DNA of 34,431 nucleotides. Origin: Candidatus Vecturithrix granuli (GTDB taxonomy: Bacteria; Moduliflexota; Moduliflexia; Moduliflexales; Moduliflexaceae). Below are positions 1 to 7,340 of the stretch, one piece after another. Made by a program: the position numbers and the translations under genes. The notes under the pieces were generated by a model. It saw nothing but the letters and a program-made list of their open reading frames with translations, was not told the origin of the DNA and made no database searches. The DNA lies in NCBI GenBank assembly GCA_000739535.1, contig DF820464.1, forward strand, positions 657,273-691,703. The letters run 5' to 3'. Position 1 is the first letter of the stretch. Each line of letters starts with the position of its first letter.

Positions 1-34
1 TGCTTGCGCGGCCAAAGCAGAGCTTTGGCACTCC
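1..34. repeat. Dispersed hairpin repeat, left copy
   Basis: Contains a perfect 8-bp stem, GCCAAAGC (11-18) and GCTTTGGC (22-29), with an AGA loop, followed by ACTCC. The same layout appears inverted at the right end of the window (34398-34431), where the stem is GCGAAAGC/GCTTTCGC. The paired C-to-G and G-to-C change keeps the stem intact. It is probably a genome-wide REP-like element; its role is unknown. Confidence 0.6.
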
Positions 35-72
35 GAAAAATGTCCATAACCTTGCATGTCAATACAAGTAAG

Positions 73-112
73 CAGTAAGCAGTGATCACTGACTACTGAT
101 CACTGCTTACTG
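73..112. repeat. 16-bp perfect inverted repeat, 8-base loop
   Basis: CAGTAAGCAGTGATCA (73-88) is the exact reverse complement of TGATCACTGCTTACTG (97-112). The neighbourhood is built from reiterated CTGATCACTG-like words. It sits directly upstream of the first TPM gene, whose ribosome binding site (GGAGG, 127-131) follows 14 bases later. It could be a dispersed repeat, an operator or a terminator for an upstream gene. No T-run follows it. Confidence 0.65.
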
Positions 113-136
113 ATCACTAATACATGGGAGGTACGT

Positions 137-1018
137 ATGCACAAAAAAATACTGTTTGTCGTGATCGGGATAATTTTTCTTGGTTCCAGCGTCCAGGCCA
201 TTGATTACCCGAAAGCGACATCCTGGATCAATGATTATGCGAATGTACTGAGATCTGAAGAAGAACAGGCATTGAATGGGTTGCTCAAGGATTTTGAAAC
301 CAAAACCACCAATCAAATTTTTGTCTTGATTCAGGATCGGATTCCTTCAGGAATTTCACTCGAAGAATACGTGAATGAGTTGTTTGAACGTTGGCAGCCT
401 GGCAAAAAAGGGCAGGATAACGGAGCGTTGCTGGCGATTTTTATTCAGGATCGCAAATTGCGGATTGAAGCCGGTTATGGTCTGGAAGGAGATTTGACTG
501 ATGCAGCCAGTAAGCTGATTATTGAAAACGATATATCACCAGCCTTTAAACAGGGCGATTATTACAGCGGCATTCAACAGGGACTGCAAAGTATGATTCG
601 CAAGATCGATCCCAATTATACCTTGCCTTCGTCGCTTCCTCAACCAAAATCGTATCCGAGTACCAGATCATCAAGACCAATCAGCCCCATATTTATCTTC
701 TTTCTGATCTGGGGCGTATTCATGCTGCTCCGAATTCTGAGCACAATTGCCCGGTCGCAGAGCGACTGGACTTCCGGCCCCCGGGGACGGTCGAGACAGT
801 CATCATCACCTTCACGAGGTATAGGTAATCTGCTCTGGTGGCTGCTGTTAAATAGTGGGGGGAGTAATAGGGGATATCGCGATTCTTCCGGCAGTAGTTC
901 TTCCGGCAGACGAAGTAGCGGCGGTGGTTTTTCCGGCGGTGGTGGCGGTGGATTTGGTGGTTTTTCCGGCGGCGGTGGTGGTTCATCCGGAGGAGGCGGT
1001 GCTTCTGGTGGTTGGTAA
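137..1018 (+). CDS. TPM-domain (YgcG-like) membrane protein with Gly-rich tail
   Basis: A 293-residue protein of the TPM/YgcG family (COG1512 type). Residues 1-21 are a signal peptide ending SSVQA. Residues 22-160 are the TPM domain, with the family-typical stretch NDYANVL (32-38), the segment IFVLIQDRIPSG (61-72), GALLAIFIQDRKLRIEAGYGLEG (96-118) and DYYSGI (141-146). A membrane segment follows at about 183-205, then a Ser/Arg-rich linker, a short hydrophobic patch (231-239) and a Gly/Ser-rich tail ending GGGGSSGGGGASGGW. Family members are envelope proteins; TPM domains have been linked to phosphatase-like activity and photosystem II repair in plants, but the bacterial role is unclear. The start is set by GGAGG at 127-131. 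The next gene, 23 bases downstream, is a larger paralogue with the same last 15 residues, so this is probably an in-tandem duplication. Confidence 0.9.
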   Translation: MHKKILFVVIGIIFLGSSVQAIDYPKATSWINDYANVLRSEEEQALNGLLKDFETKTTNQIFVLIQDRIPSGISLEEYVNELFERWQPGKKGQDNGALLAIFIQDRKLRIEAGYGLEGDLTDAASKLIIENDISPAFKQGDYYSGIQQGLQSMIRKIDPNYTLPSSLPQPKSYPSTRSSRPISPIFIFFLIWGVFMLLRILSTIARSQSDWTSGPRGRSRQSSSPSRGIGNLLWWLLLNSGGSNRGYRDSSGSSSSGRRSSGGGFSGGGGGGFGGFSGGGGGSSGGGGASGGW

Positions 1019-1041
1019 GAGGAGAGAGAGGAGGAAAGCTC

Positions 1042-2487
1042 ATGAAAAATGGGTATCGGGTGATTATTTTACTCGTCGGCTTGTGTGCCTGGAACGCCTT
1101 TGCGATAGAATTTCCGCAACTCCAGGCGCGAGTGAACGATTATGCCGGGGTGCTCAGCACAGATCAGCAGCAAGACCTGGAAAATCTGCTCAAAGGATTT
1201 AATGAAAGTACACCCAATCAGATTTTCGTGGCGATTCAAAAGCGCATTCCTGACGGCGTAACATTGGAAGAGTATGTGAATGAACTGTTTGACCGCTGGC
1301 AGCCAGGGAACAAGGAACAAGATACCGGCGTGCTGCTGGCGATTTTTATTGACGACCGCAAACTCCGAATAGAAGTCGGCTACGGACTTGAAGCCTCCCT
1401 GACCGATGCAGCCAGCAAACTCATTATTAATAATGACATTGCTCCCAGATTTAAACGAGGAGATTATTACAGCGGCATTCGTCAGGGAGTGGAAAGCATT
1501 ATTCGAGCTCTTGCTCCGAACTACAGCATTCCCGGCGCTTCAGCGCAATCTGGCCATATTCAACAGCCGTCGTCACAAGTACGTTCCACAACGCCTTACA
1601 CTCCCCCAATTCCACAACATGATATGCTGTTGTGGGGCATGTTAGTGATTGGCGGCATTTTCACGCTGGTCATCCTGGGTAAACATAAATCCATGGTGTC
1701 TGCCTATCGGGGTCTGGAAGCGGTCCGTTGGGATCAGATCGACTGGACTCCGCCCAAAATTGTGCTATCAAATTTCCACAAGCCAGGTAAAATTTGTCAG
1801 GAACTCGATAGCATCGAAGCCGGGTTTTATCTGCAATTGCCGATTAAACGGATTCTGAGTGCCATGCTTGACGCCATGGTGCTGGAAGGCTATCTGAACG
1901 TGGTTGACGAAGCTCCATTACGAGTCGAAATTCTGCGCAAACCGGATTTGGAGCCATTGAGCGAATATGAACAACTCTTTTACGCTTCCCTGGCTGATGA
2001 CGGCGAATTGTCGCAGGAAGAACTGGAAGCGTTTATGAATTTTGCGGTCAAAAATATTCAAACCAAAGCCTGGGACGCGGATATTGAGGCTACGAAAGCG
2101 TATTATGCCCAACTTATAGAAAATTATGTGGATGAACGCGAACGGCACGCGCAACTCTATACCGAACTGGCGAAAAAGCATAATGATGAGGATTGGTATT
2201 ACTGGTATTACAATAGCCATTCTGCGTATCAGCAATATTATGCCTACGACCGTGATCCCTTCCGGTATGAGATTGCAATTCCGATTGATACCGATCACCT
2301 GGTGCAAGGGTCAGTTTCCACAACGGTGATCCCGGATTTGAACGCATGTCACGATGCCTGCCATTCGGCCTGTCATTCCGCCTGCCATTCGGCTTGCCAT
2401 TCGGCTTGCCATTCAGCGTGTCACTCCGCTTGTGTCAGCGGCGGCGGCGGTTCCTCCGGCGGCGGTGGAGCATCCGGCGGGTGGTAG
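1042..2487 (+). CDS. TPM-domain membrane protein with C-terminal Cys-His-Ser-Ala repeat
   Basis: A 481-residue paralogue of the preceding protein. The ATG at 1042 is preferred over an in-frame TTG at 1012 because GAGGAAAG lies just ahead and a clean signal peptide follows (MKNGYRVIILLVGL...AFA). Order: signal peptide about 1-21; TPM domain about 22-155 (NDYAGVL, LAIFIDDRKLRIEVGYGLEA, DYYSGI); Ser/Pro linker; membrane segment about 194-213; a cytoplasmic-looking region about 220-420 with a helical segment AMLDAMVLEGYL that recalls the winged-helix part of DUF2207/YgcG-like proteins, a charged helical stretch and a Tyr-rich patch. Residues 435-466 are eight tetrapeptides (ACHD, six ACHS, ACVS), followed by the 15-residue Gly-rich tail. 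The next coding gene is a radical SAM/SPASM maturase, so the repeat is a plausible modification substrate; a metal-binding role is the main alternative. TPM assignment is firm, repeat function is inference. Confidence 0.88.
   Translation: MKNGYRVIILLVGLCAWNAFAIEFPQLQARVNDYAGVLSTDQQQDLENLLKGFNESTPNQIFVAIQKRIPDGVTLEEYVNELFDRWQPGNKEQDTGVLLAIFIDDRKLRIEVGYGLEASLTDAASKLIINNDIAPRFKRGDYYSGIRQGVESIIRALAPNYSIPGASAQSGHIQQPSSQVRSTTPYTPPIPQHDMLLWGMLVIGGIFTLVILGKHKSMVSAYRGLEAVRWDQIDWTPPKIVLSNFHKPGKICQELDSIEAGFYLQLPIKRILSAMLDAMVLEGYLNVVDEAPLRVEILRKPDLEPLSEYEQLFYASLADDGELSQEELEAFMNFAVKNIQTKAWDADIEATKAYYAQLIENYVDERERHAQLYTELAKKHNDEDWYYWYYNSHSAYQQYYAYDRDPFRYEIAIPIDTDHLVQGSVSTTVIPDLNACHDACHSACHSACHSACHSACHSACHSACVSGGGGSSGGGGASGGW
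2344..2439 (+). repeat. 12-bp coding tandem repeat, 8 units (ACHS)
   Basis: Eight in-frame 12-base units encode ACHD, ACHS six times, then ACVS. Codons vary between units (GCA, GCC, GCT, GCG for Ala; TGT and TGC for Cys; CAT and CAC for His; TCG, TCC, TCA for Ser) while the amino acids hold. That points to selection on the peptide rather than recent slippage. Confidence 0.9.
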
Positions 2488-2514
2488 GAACGACAGGCAT
2501 GTTATAAAACTACT

Positions 2515-2636
2515 GCTTTGGGACAGAAGCTTTTACTAACCGGACTTGTCGAACATAGTCGGACAAGTCTGAGCTGTCCGACAAGACCACCTCAGCCTAA
2601 GGATTTCCGAAGTACTAAAAATTTCTGTCCCAAGGC
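2515..2636. mobile_element. MITE-like element with 21-bp imperfect terminal inverted repeats
   Basis: The left end GCTTTGGGACAGAAGC... (2515-2535) and the reverse complement of the right end (2616-2636) agree at 18 of 21 positions, including an exact 11-base core TTGGGACAGAA/TTCTGTCCCAA. The interior holds further inverted words built on GACTTGTC/GACAAGTC and GTCGGACA/TGTCCGAC. It has no coding capacity and no clear target duplication, and no second copy is in the window. It could be a miniature transposable element or just a structured intergenic repeat. Confidence 0.45.
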
Positions 2637-2643
2637 AATCCAG

Positions 2644-2710
2644 GGATTTTATGTAAGGAGGATTCAATTTCGTGATGAAGCTGAGCTTCCATCCTCCCTA
2701 CATGAAATCC
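2644..2710. repeat. 19-bp imperfect inverted repeat containing a strong Shine-Dalgarno
   Basis: GGATTTTATGTAAGGAGGA (2644-2662) pairs with TCCTCCCTACATGAAATCC (2692-2710) at 17 of 19 positions. The loop holds a smaller GAAGC/GCTTC hairpin. The left arm contains AAGGAGGA, followed at 2672 and 2675 by GTG and ATG codons that open only a 14- or 13-codon frame. As RNA, the structure would hide that ribosome binding site. Confidence 0.6.
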
Positions 2711-2717
2711 ATATAGT

Positions 2718-2770
2718 TTTCAGGTTGTTTCGGGAATGGAGTGCAACAAAATTCCCGAAACAACCTGAAA
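2718..2770. repeat. Dispersed GTTTCGGGAAT palindrome, copy A
   Basis: TTTCAGGTTGTTTCGGGAAT (2718-2737) and its exact reverse complement (2751-2770) flank a 13-base loop. This is the longest of four copies in the window; the others are near 9884, 10949 and 13347. It ends 20 bases before the radical SAM start codon, so in RNA it would form a very stable hairpin in the leader. Confidence 0.85.
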
Positions 2771-2790
2771 TATTCATATCAAGTTCGTTC

Positions 2791-4161
2791 ATGACCGTTA
2801 TTCATAAGATTGGAAAAAGCCTGTTTTCAAGGCCGTTAAGAAAAAAAGAAGCAGGGATTGATCTCGCGTGGGTTGATGAATTCATTGCTAACGTCAGACC
2901 CTACATTTTCGTGCGTGAAGAAGATCAGATCCTGATTAAGCGTCCGAATCAGGCGCAGAAATTGAACGCCAGCGGAGCCAGACTATTGAAAACGCTGTTG
3001 GATGGTGTATCGATTCAGGCTGTGCTTGCTGAATTTGATTCTGATCCGCAAAAAACGACCGATGTCGCCAATTTTCTGTATGCGGTCCGCCAGCAATTAG
3101 AAGGGAAACTTGATCAGTTCACGCAAAATCCGGCGGTGGAAGTCCGACCTTTTGAGATGAAGTTCAGCCAGTATCCAGTCTTGTCGGAAGTGGCTGTCAC
3201 CTATCGCTGTAACTTGAAGTGTGTGTTCTGCTACGCTGGTTCTGGCTGCGCTGCCAATCCAACCGGAAGTGCTGAAGAAATGACGGTTGAACAAGTCAAG
3301 CAGGTGTTATGGAAAATTTTTCATCAGGCCAAAACGCCGTCGGTCAGTTTCACCGGGGGTGAGCCGACGCTCATTTCCGAATTGCCAGAGCTTATTCGTT
3401 ACGCTAAAGAATTGGGGATGCGCGTCAACCTAATCACCAATGGCACGTTGATAACGCAAGCCCTGGCGCGGGAATATGCTGAGCATGGTCTGGATTCTGC
3501 GCAAGTCAGCCTTGAGGGTGTCACCGCCGACACGCATGATCGGATTGTCCGTTTGCCGGGTGCGTATCACAAAACCCTCAACGCCATAAAACATTTGAAG
3601 ACAGCGGGTATTTTGACGCACACAAACACCACCATCACTCGTGCGAATCTGCACGAATGCGCCGAATTTCCATCTTTTGTCAAAACAACGCTTGGCAACC
3701 AGAAATTGAGCATGAATCTCATGATCCCAACTGGCAGCGGGGCCGTGTATGACGAATTGATCGTTTCTTATCAGGAAATTGGCGAATATGTAGAACAAAT
3801 TCTGGCGGTAAGCAAACGAGAAGGCGTGGAATTTATGTGGTATTCGCCGGTGCCAATGTGTATGTTTAATTCAATTGTGCATGGTTTAGGCAATAAAGGG
3901 TGCAGTGCGTGCGACGGATTATTATCAATCGGGGCCAATGGCGATGTGCTGCCTTGCGCTTCTTACAATGATCCGGTTGGCAACCTCTTAAAGCAAGATT
4001 TTACAACCATCTGGCAGTCTGCAAAATCTGAAATGTATCGAGATAAAACGCTTGCGCACCCTATTTGCCAGACCTGCGAGCATTTTGCGATCTGTAATGG
4101 AGCCTGCCCGCTTTACTGGCGGCAAGTGGGTTTTGGAGAATTGGACAAATCAAACCTATGA
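2791..4161 (+). CDS. PqqD-like/radical SAM/SPASM peptide or protein maturase
   Basis: A 456-residue radical SAM enzyme. About residues 35-110 resemble a PqqD/RRE-type peptide-binding domain (RPYIFVREEDQILIKRPN, LNASGARLLKTLLDGVS). The radical SAM cluster motif is C140-NLK-C144-VF-C147, followed by FTGGEPTL and LITNGTL. The C-terminal SPASM region has C371, C374, C389 and then C426-x2-C429-x5-C435-x3-C439 (ICNGACPLYW), the pattern that binds auxiliary 4Fe-4S clusters. Enzymes of this build modify ribosomal peptides or protein side chains. The frame stays open upstream to a TTG at 2518, but that runs through the intergenic repeats, so ATG 2791 is chosen; it lacks a good ribosome binding site. 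The stop overlaps the next start by 4 bases (ATGA). The substrate is not proven: the Cys-His-Ser-Ala repeat of the upstream TPM protein is the leading candidate. Confidence 0.88.
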   Translation: MTVIHKIGKSLFSRPLRKKEAGIDLAWVDEFIANVRPYIFVREEDQILIKRPNQAQKLNASGARLLKTLLDGVSIQAVLAEFDSDPQKTTDVANFLYAVRQQLEGKLDQFTQNPAVEVRPFEMKFSQYPVLSEVAVTYRCNLKCVFCYAGSGCAANPTGSAEEMTVEQVKQVLWKIFHQAKTPSVSFTGGEPTLISELPELIRYAKELGMRVNLITNGTLITQALAREYAEHGLDSAQVSLEGVTADTHDRIVRLPGAYHKTLNAIKHLKTAGILTHTNTTITRANLHECAEFPSFVKTTLGNQKLSMNLMIPTGSGAVYDELIVSYQEIGEYVEQILAVSKREGVEFMWYSPVPMCMFNSIVHGLGNKGCSACDGLLSIGANGDVLPCASYNDPVGNLLKQDFTTIWQSAKSEMYRDKTLAHPICQTCEHFAICNGACPLYWRQVGFGELDKSNL

Positions 4162-5660
4162 AACTTATTCAACTCTCATACGTCAAAAATATTATTTCAC
4201 GACATAAAGGCAGACCTCAACAAGAATTGGCATTTTGTATTCTGGTGAAGAACATTGCCTATGAGAAACTTGTTGAAGTTCATTGGGCCGGAGAAGATCA
4301 TGTCTGGCACGTCCTGCCGGCGGAATATCATAGCTCAGCCGGAGAGGATTACGAAATCTGGCATGCTTATGCGCTCTTTCATCTTTCATCTCATTATTCT
4401 CTGCCAGGCAATATTGAATTTGCTCTGCATTATCATGTTCGGGGACGTGATTATTGGGATAATAATTCGTCTCATAATTATTTTATTGACGCCGATTCGG
4501 GTATAAGACTTCAAGAGGGATTTCCCCTCTTAAACATTGACTACCAGCCGAACCTGGAACAGGGACAACAGTTTTATCCGATCACTGTCGCAGTACAACA
4601 TTCCCGCCATTTCAGCCAGGTGTATGTTCACTGGACAACAGATGACTGGAAAACTGTGCATGTGACCCCCTGTTTTTTCAAACGCCGCCATTGGGATAAG
4701 GTGCTATGGAGTAATGCGAGAAATCCGAATCAATACGGATGTGAAACGTGGATCAGTCAATTGCAAATCGGACACGCCTATCGGGTTCAGTATGCCATCG
4801 GAGGCGCGACCCCGCGACGACAGATCTGGGATAACAATCTTGGCCGAAATTATATTGCTCGTCGAGAGCGGTTGAAAGTGTTGACGCTGAATCTCCATTG
4901 CTATCAGGAAGAGCATCAGGACCATAAATTTGCACAAATTGCGAAAGCCATTCGCGACCTGAATATTGATATTGTCTGTTTGCAGGAAGTCGGAGAACCC
5001 TGGAATGATGGCAAGGGTGATTGGAACGCAAATGCTGCGAAGATTATTCACGACTACCTCGGCCCTCCATATCATGTCTATACTGACTGGTCTCATCTCG
5101 GCTTCGACCGTTATCGCGAAGGAGTGGCCATTCTGAGTAAATATAAATTTCTGTACAAGGATGCAGGGTATATTTCTTCCAGTCAGGATGTGTATAATAT
5201 TCATGCCAGAAAGGTCGTGATGGTTCAGGTCTCTGTGCCGTATATCGGCGAGATTAATGTCTTCTCAACCCATCTCAGTTGGTGGCAAGATGGATTTCGG
5301 GAGCAGTTCGAACGTCTGAGAGACTGGGCACAGCACAAACATGACAATCATGTGAGAGCAACCCTGTTATGTGGCGATTTTAACGCTAAAGCAGGCTCAG
5401 AAGGGTACAAATTGCTCTCTTACGACTATGAAGACCAGTTTTTAAAAGCCAATGAGCGCAGAAAATTTGACAAGATTTTCTGCCAAACGCCCCAACCTCA
5501 GATGCAATATTTGCACCATGATGGTCGTATTGACTACATTTTTCTGAAAAAAGGCAGTCGCTTAACTGCAACTTCAGCCAAAGAACTTTTTACGCAGCAA
5601 GATTATTATGGACGAGTTTCGGATCATACCGGGTATTACCTGGAATTCGAGCCAACGTAA
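4158..5660 (+). CDS. Tandem CBM21-like domains fused to EEP-family phosphodiesterase
   Basis: A 500-residue protein translationally coupled to the radical SAM gene by a 4-base overlap. The N-terminal half holds two CBM21-like beta-sandwich domains, each ending in the hallmark WDNN...NY: W100-DNN (then NYF) and W224-DNN (then NY). CBM21 domains bind glycogen-like glucans, or protein partners in phosphatase regulatory subunits. About residues 238-498 form an endonuclease/exonuclease/phosphatase (EEP) domain with all main active-site motifs: LNLH (N245), LQEV (E277), STHL (H372), GDFN (D407, N409), RIDY (D459) and SDH (D489, H490). EEP enzymes cleave phosphodiester or phosphate-ester bonds in nucleic acids, lipids or inositides. 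No signal peptide is evident. An intact catalytic set suggests activity; the substrate cannot be told from sequence. Confidence 0.88.
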   Translation: MKLIQLSYVKNIISRHKGRPQQELAFCILVKNIAYEKLVEVHWAGEDHVWHVLPAEYHSSAGEDYEIWHAYALFHLSSHYSLPGNIEFALHYHVRGRDYWDNNSSHNYFIDADSGIRLQEGFPLLNIDYQPNLEQGQQFYPITVAVQHSRHFSQVYVHWTTDDWKTVHVTPCFFKRRHWDKVLWSNARNPNQYGCETWISQLQIGHAYRVQYAIGGATPRRQIWDNNLGRNYIARRERLKVLTLNLHCYQEEHQDHKFAQIAKAIRDLNIDIVCLQEVGEPWNDGKGDWNANAAKIIHDYLGPPYHVYTDWSHLGFDRYREGVAILSKYKFLYKDAGYISSSQDVYNIHARKVVMVQVSVPYIGEINVFSTHLSWWQDGFREQFERLRDWAQHKHDNHVRATLLCGDFNAKAGSEGYKLLSYDYEDQFLKANERRKFDKIFCQTPQPQMQYLHHDGRIDYIFLKKGSRLTATSAKELFTQQDYYGRVSDHTGYYLEFEPT

Positions 5661-5727
5661 ACAGAAAGGTCGTGAAGGATTGGCAACATGTTATTGATCA
5701 ATGGAAACAACAAGGGGAGGGCGAGCT

Positions 5728-7323
5728 ATGGAGTTTGCTGAAAAATACGCTCTTCCACGTGATGGGGAATTAGGAACATATTTTCCTCGAAAAAATGACT
5801 TTCAGGAACTGTTTCATCTTCGATGGGGAAGAATGAACTTCGATGTATTCTGGGGAATTGACGTTAATATGAAAGTGGTTTTGAAGGTGTATCGCGAGAA
5901 GAATATCTGTGAAAAGTTCATTGTTGATACTGACTCCTATGACATTCGCTGGAATACGCACAAATGCGTGACCAGAGATTTTTACATTCATCCTGTTTCT
6001 CAACACCATGGGCGTATTACCTGTATCAAGTTTTCATATATCGTGCATTTCAAAGAACGTTCAATTCCATCGGAATATGAATATATTTTTATGGATGGAA
6101 ACCACATCGAGGAAGATCACCCCCAACATAGAGCGATCACCTCCCAATGGGCGACGCCCAATATATATCGTACGCATGAGTTGGATGCGGAACTTTTACA
6201 ACGGGATGTGGACTGGTACAATCAACATTTTGAGTCATTACATCTGATCCCGAAATTTACCAGAGGCATTCCTGATCACCCCTATCATCCGAAACGATTT
6301 ATTCATGATCATATTGATAAAGTCATCGCGAAAAAGCGGAGCAATCCTCAGAAGGAGTATCACATTAAGGTCTGTGTCGATTGTATTGATGATACTGATT
6401 TCATCACGCATTTGTTATATGCAAGCAAGCATGGCGTTGTGGTGCAGTGCATTGTTGATTGGCGCAAAATGACCTTAACGAATAGCAACAATTATGCCCG
6501 GTTAAAGCAGTCCGAAATCGAACTTTTGGGAGTGTTTTGCACGCCAAAGCATCATCTCATTGAAGTTGCCCCGGATATGCACAACAAATTTATCATCTTT
6601 GGGGATGAGGATTGTATTCTGGGGTCATTTAATATTACCTTTGGCCGCTGGTGGGCGAATTGGGAATCGGGCATGACCTTTCATTCTCAAGGAATATGCC
6701 GCCTGCTCGATAATATTTTTCAAAGCGTGCGCGGCGGCGTGATCCAACGCTATGGAATTGATCCCTTCAGCCATTTTAATCTGTTATACACATTTGGCCG
6801 TCACGCCGCCTTAAGCGGAAAATATTACCGTCCTCATCATGCGATTATCTCAGAAATCAACCGCGCTAAACATTCGATCAAACTCTGTTTGTTCCTGATT
6901 GGCGATTTGCAAGGCGATCACCATGATAGTGTGGTGGATGCGCTCATACGATCTGCCCATACGGGCGTGGATGTTCAGATTCTTTTGAATGGACACCTGG
7001 CGCGCGAAGGAAACCCCGGAAAAGAACGTCTGATGACAGAAGAATTAGCGCGCCCGCTGCTGCCTGCAATTGTCCGTTTACAACGCGCCGGGATTCCTGT
7101 GGCGTTAATGTATGGACTGGATGATCACCGTGTTCCGTATTGTCCGATCCATTCCAAATTCTGCATTATTGATGAACGTATCGTGTTAGAGGGGAGTTTC
7201 AATTGGTATAATACCTCGGTTTTTTCGCATGATTTAGTCATTGTCGCTGCGAACCAGGAGGTCGCATCCTGCTATTTGTATGAGTTTTCATTAATCCTGA
7301 AGTCGTTTCGACTATTTTATTAA
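5728..7323 (+). CDS. Phospholipase D-like protein with two HKD motifs
   Basis: A 531-residue member of the PLD superfamily. The ATG at 5728 is chosen over 5701 because AAGGGGAGGG lies at the right distance before it. About residues 1-165 are a divergent beta-rich region with no recognised motif. Two HKD regions follow. Motif 2 is canonical: H475-x-K477-x4-D482...GSFN. Motif 1 is H285-x-K287-x4 followed by Gly, then Asp293, then GSFN, so the usual Asp position is Gly with an Asp next to it. The His and Lys, which do the chemistry, are kept in both halves. The family includes phospholipases, nucleases and cardiolipin-synthase-like enzymes; no membrane segment is seen, which argues against cardiolipin synthase. 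It lies 67 bases after the EEP gene, so two phosphodiesterase folds share this unit. Confidence 0.85.
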   Translation: MEFAEKYALPRDGELGTYFPRKNDFQELFHLRWGRMNFDVFWGIDVNMKVVLKVYREKNICEKFIVDTDSYDIRWNTHKCVTRDFYIHPVSQHHGRITCIKFSYIVHFKERSIPSEYEYIFMDGNHIEEDHPQHRAITSQWATPNIYRTHELDAELLQRDVDWYNQHFESLHLIPKFTRGIPDHPYHPKRFIHDHIDKVIAKKRSNPQKEYHIKVCVDCIDDTDFITHLLYASKHGVVVQCIVDWRKMTLTNSNNYARLKQSEIELLGVFCTPKHHLIEVAPDMHNKFIIFGDEDCILGSFNITFGRWWANWESGMTFHSQGICRLLDNIFQSVRGGVIQRYGIDPFSHFNLLYTFGRHAALSGKYYRPHHAIISEINRAKHSIKLCLFLIGDLQGDHHDSVVDALIRSAHTGVDVQILLNGHLAREGNPGKERLMTEELARPLLPAIVRLQRAGIPVALMYGLDDHRVPYCPIHSKFCIIDERIVLEGSFNWYNTSVFSHDLVIVAANQEVASCYLYEFSLILKSFRLFY

Positions 7324-7340
7324 CTTTATGCAAGAGGTGA

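Noticed and set aside
1012-1041. TTG start extending the second TPM protein by 10 residues
   Set aside because: It would begin inside the stop region of the first gene and spoil the signal peptide. ATG 1042 has the better ribosome binding site.
855-1202. 115-codon + frame across the TPM gene junction
   Set aside because: It overlaps the Gly-rich tail of the first TPM gene in another frame and its composition (Val/Ala-rich) is a shadow of GGN codons. No binding site.
2344-2439. The tandem 12-bp units as a CRISPR or non-coding satellite
   Set aside because: Units are contiguous, in frame and without spacers, and continue smoothly into the conserved Gly-rich tail, so they are coding.
2518-2790. 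N-terminal extension of the radical SAM protein from TTG 2518
   Set aside because: The extra 91 codons translate the MITE-like element and two palindromes and show no domain likeness.
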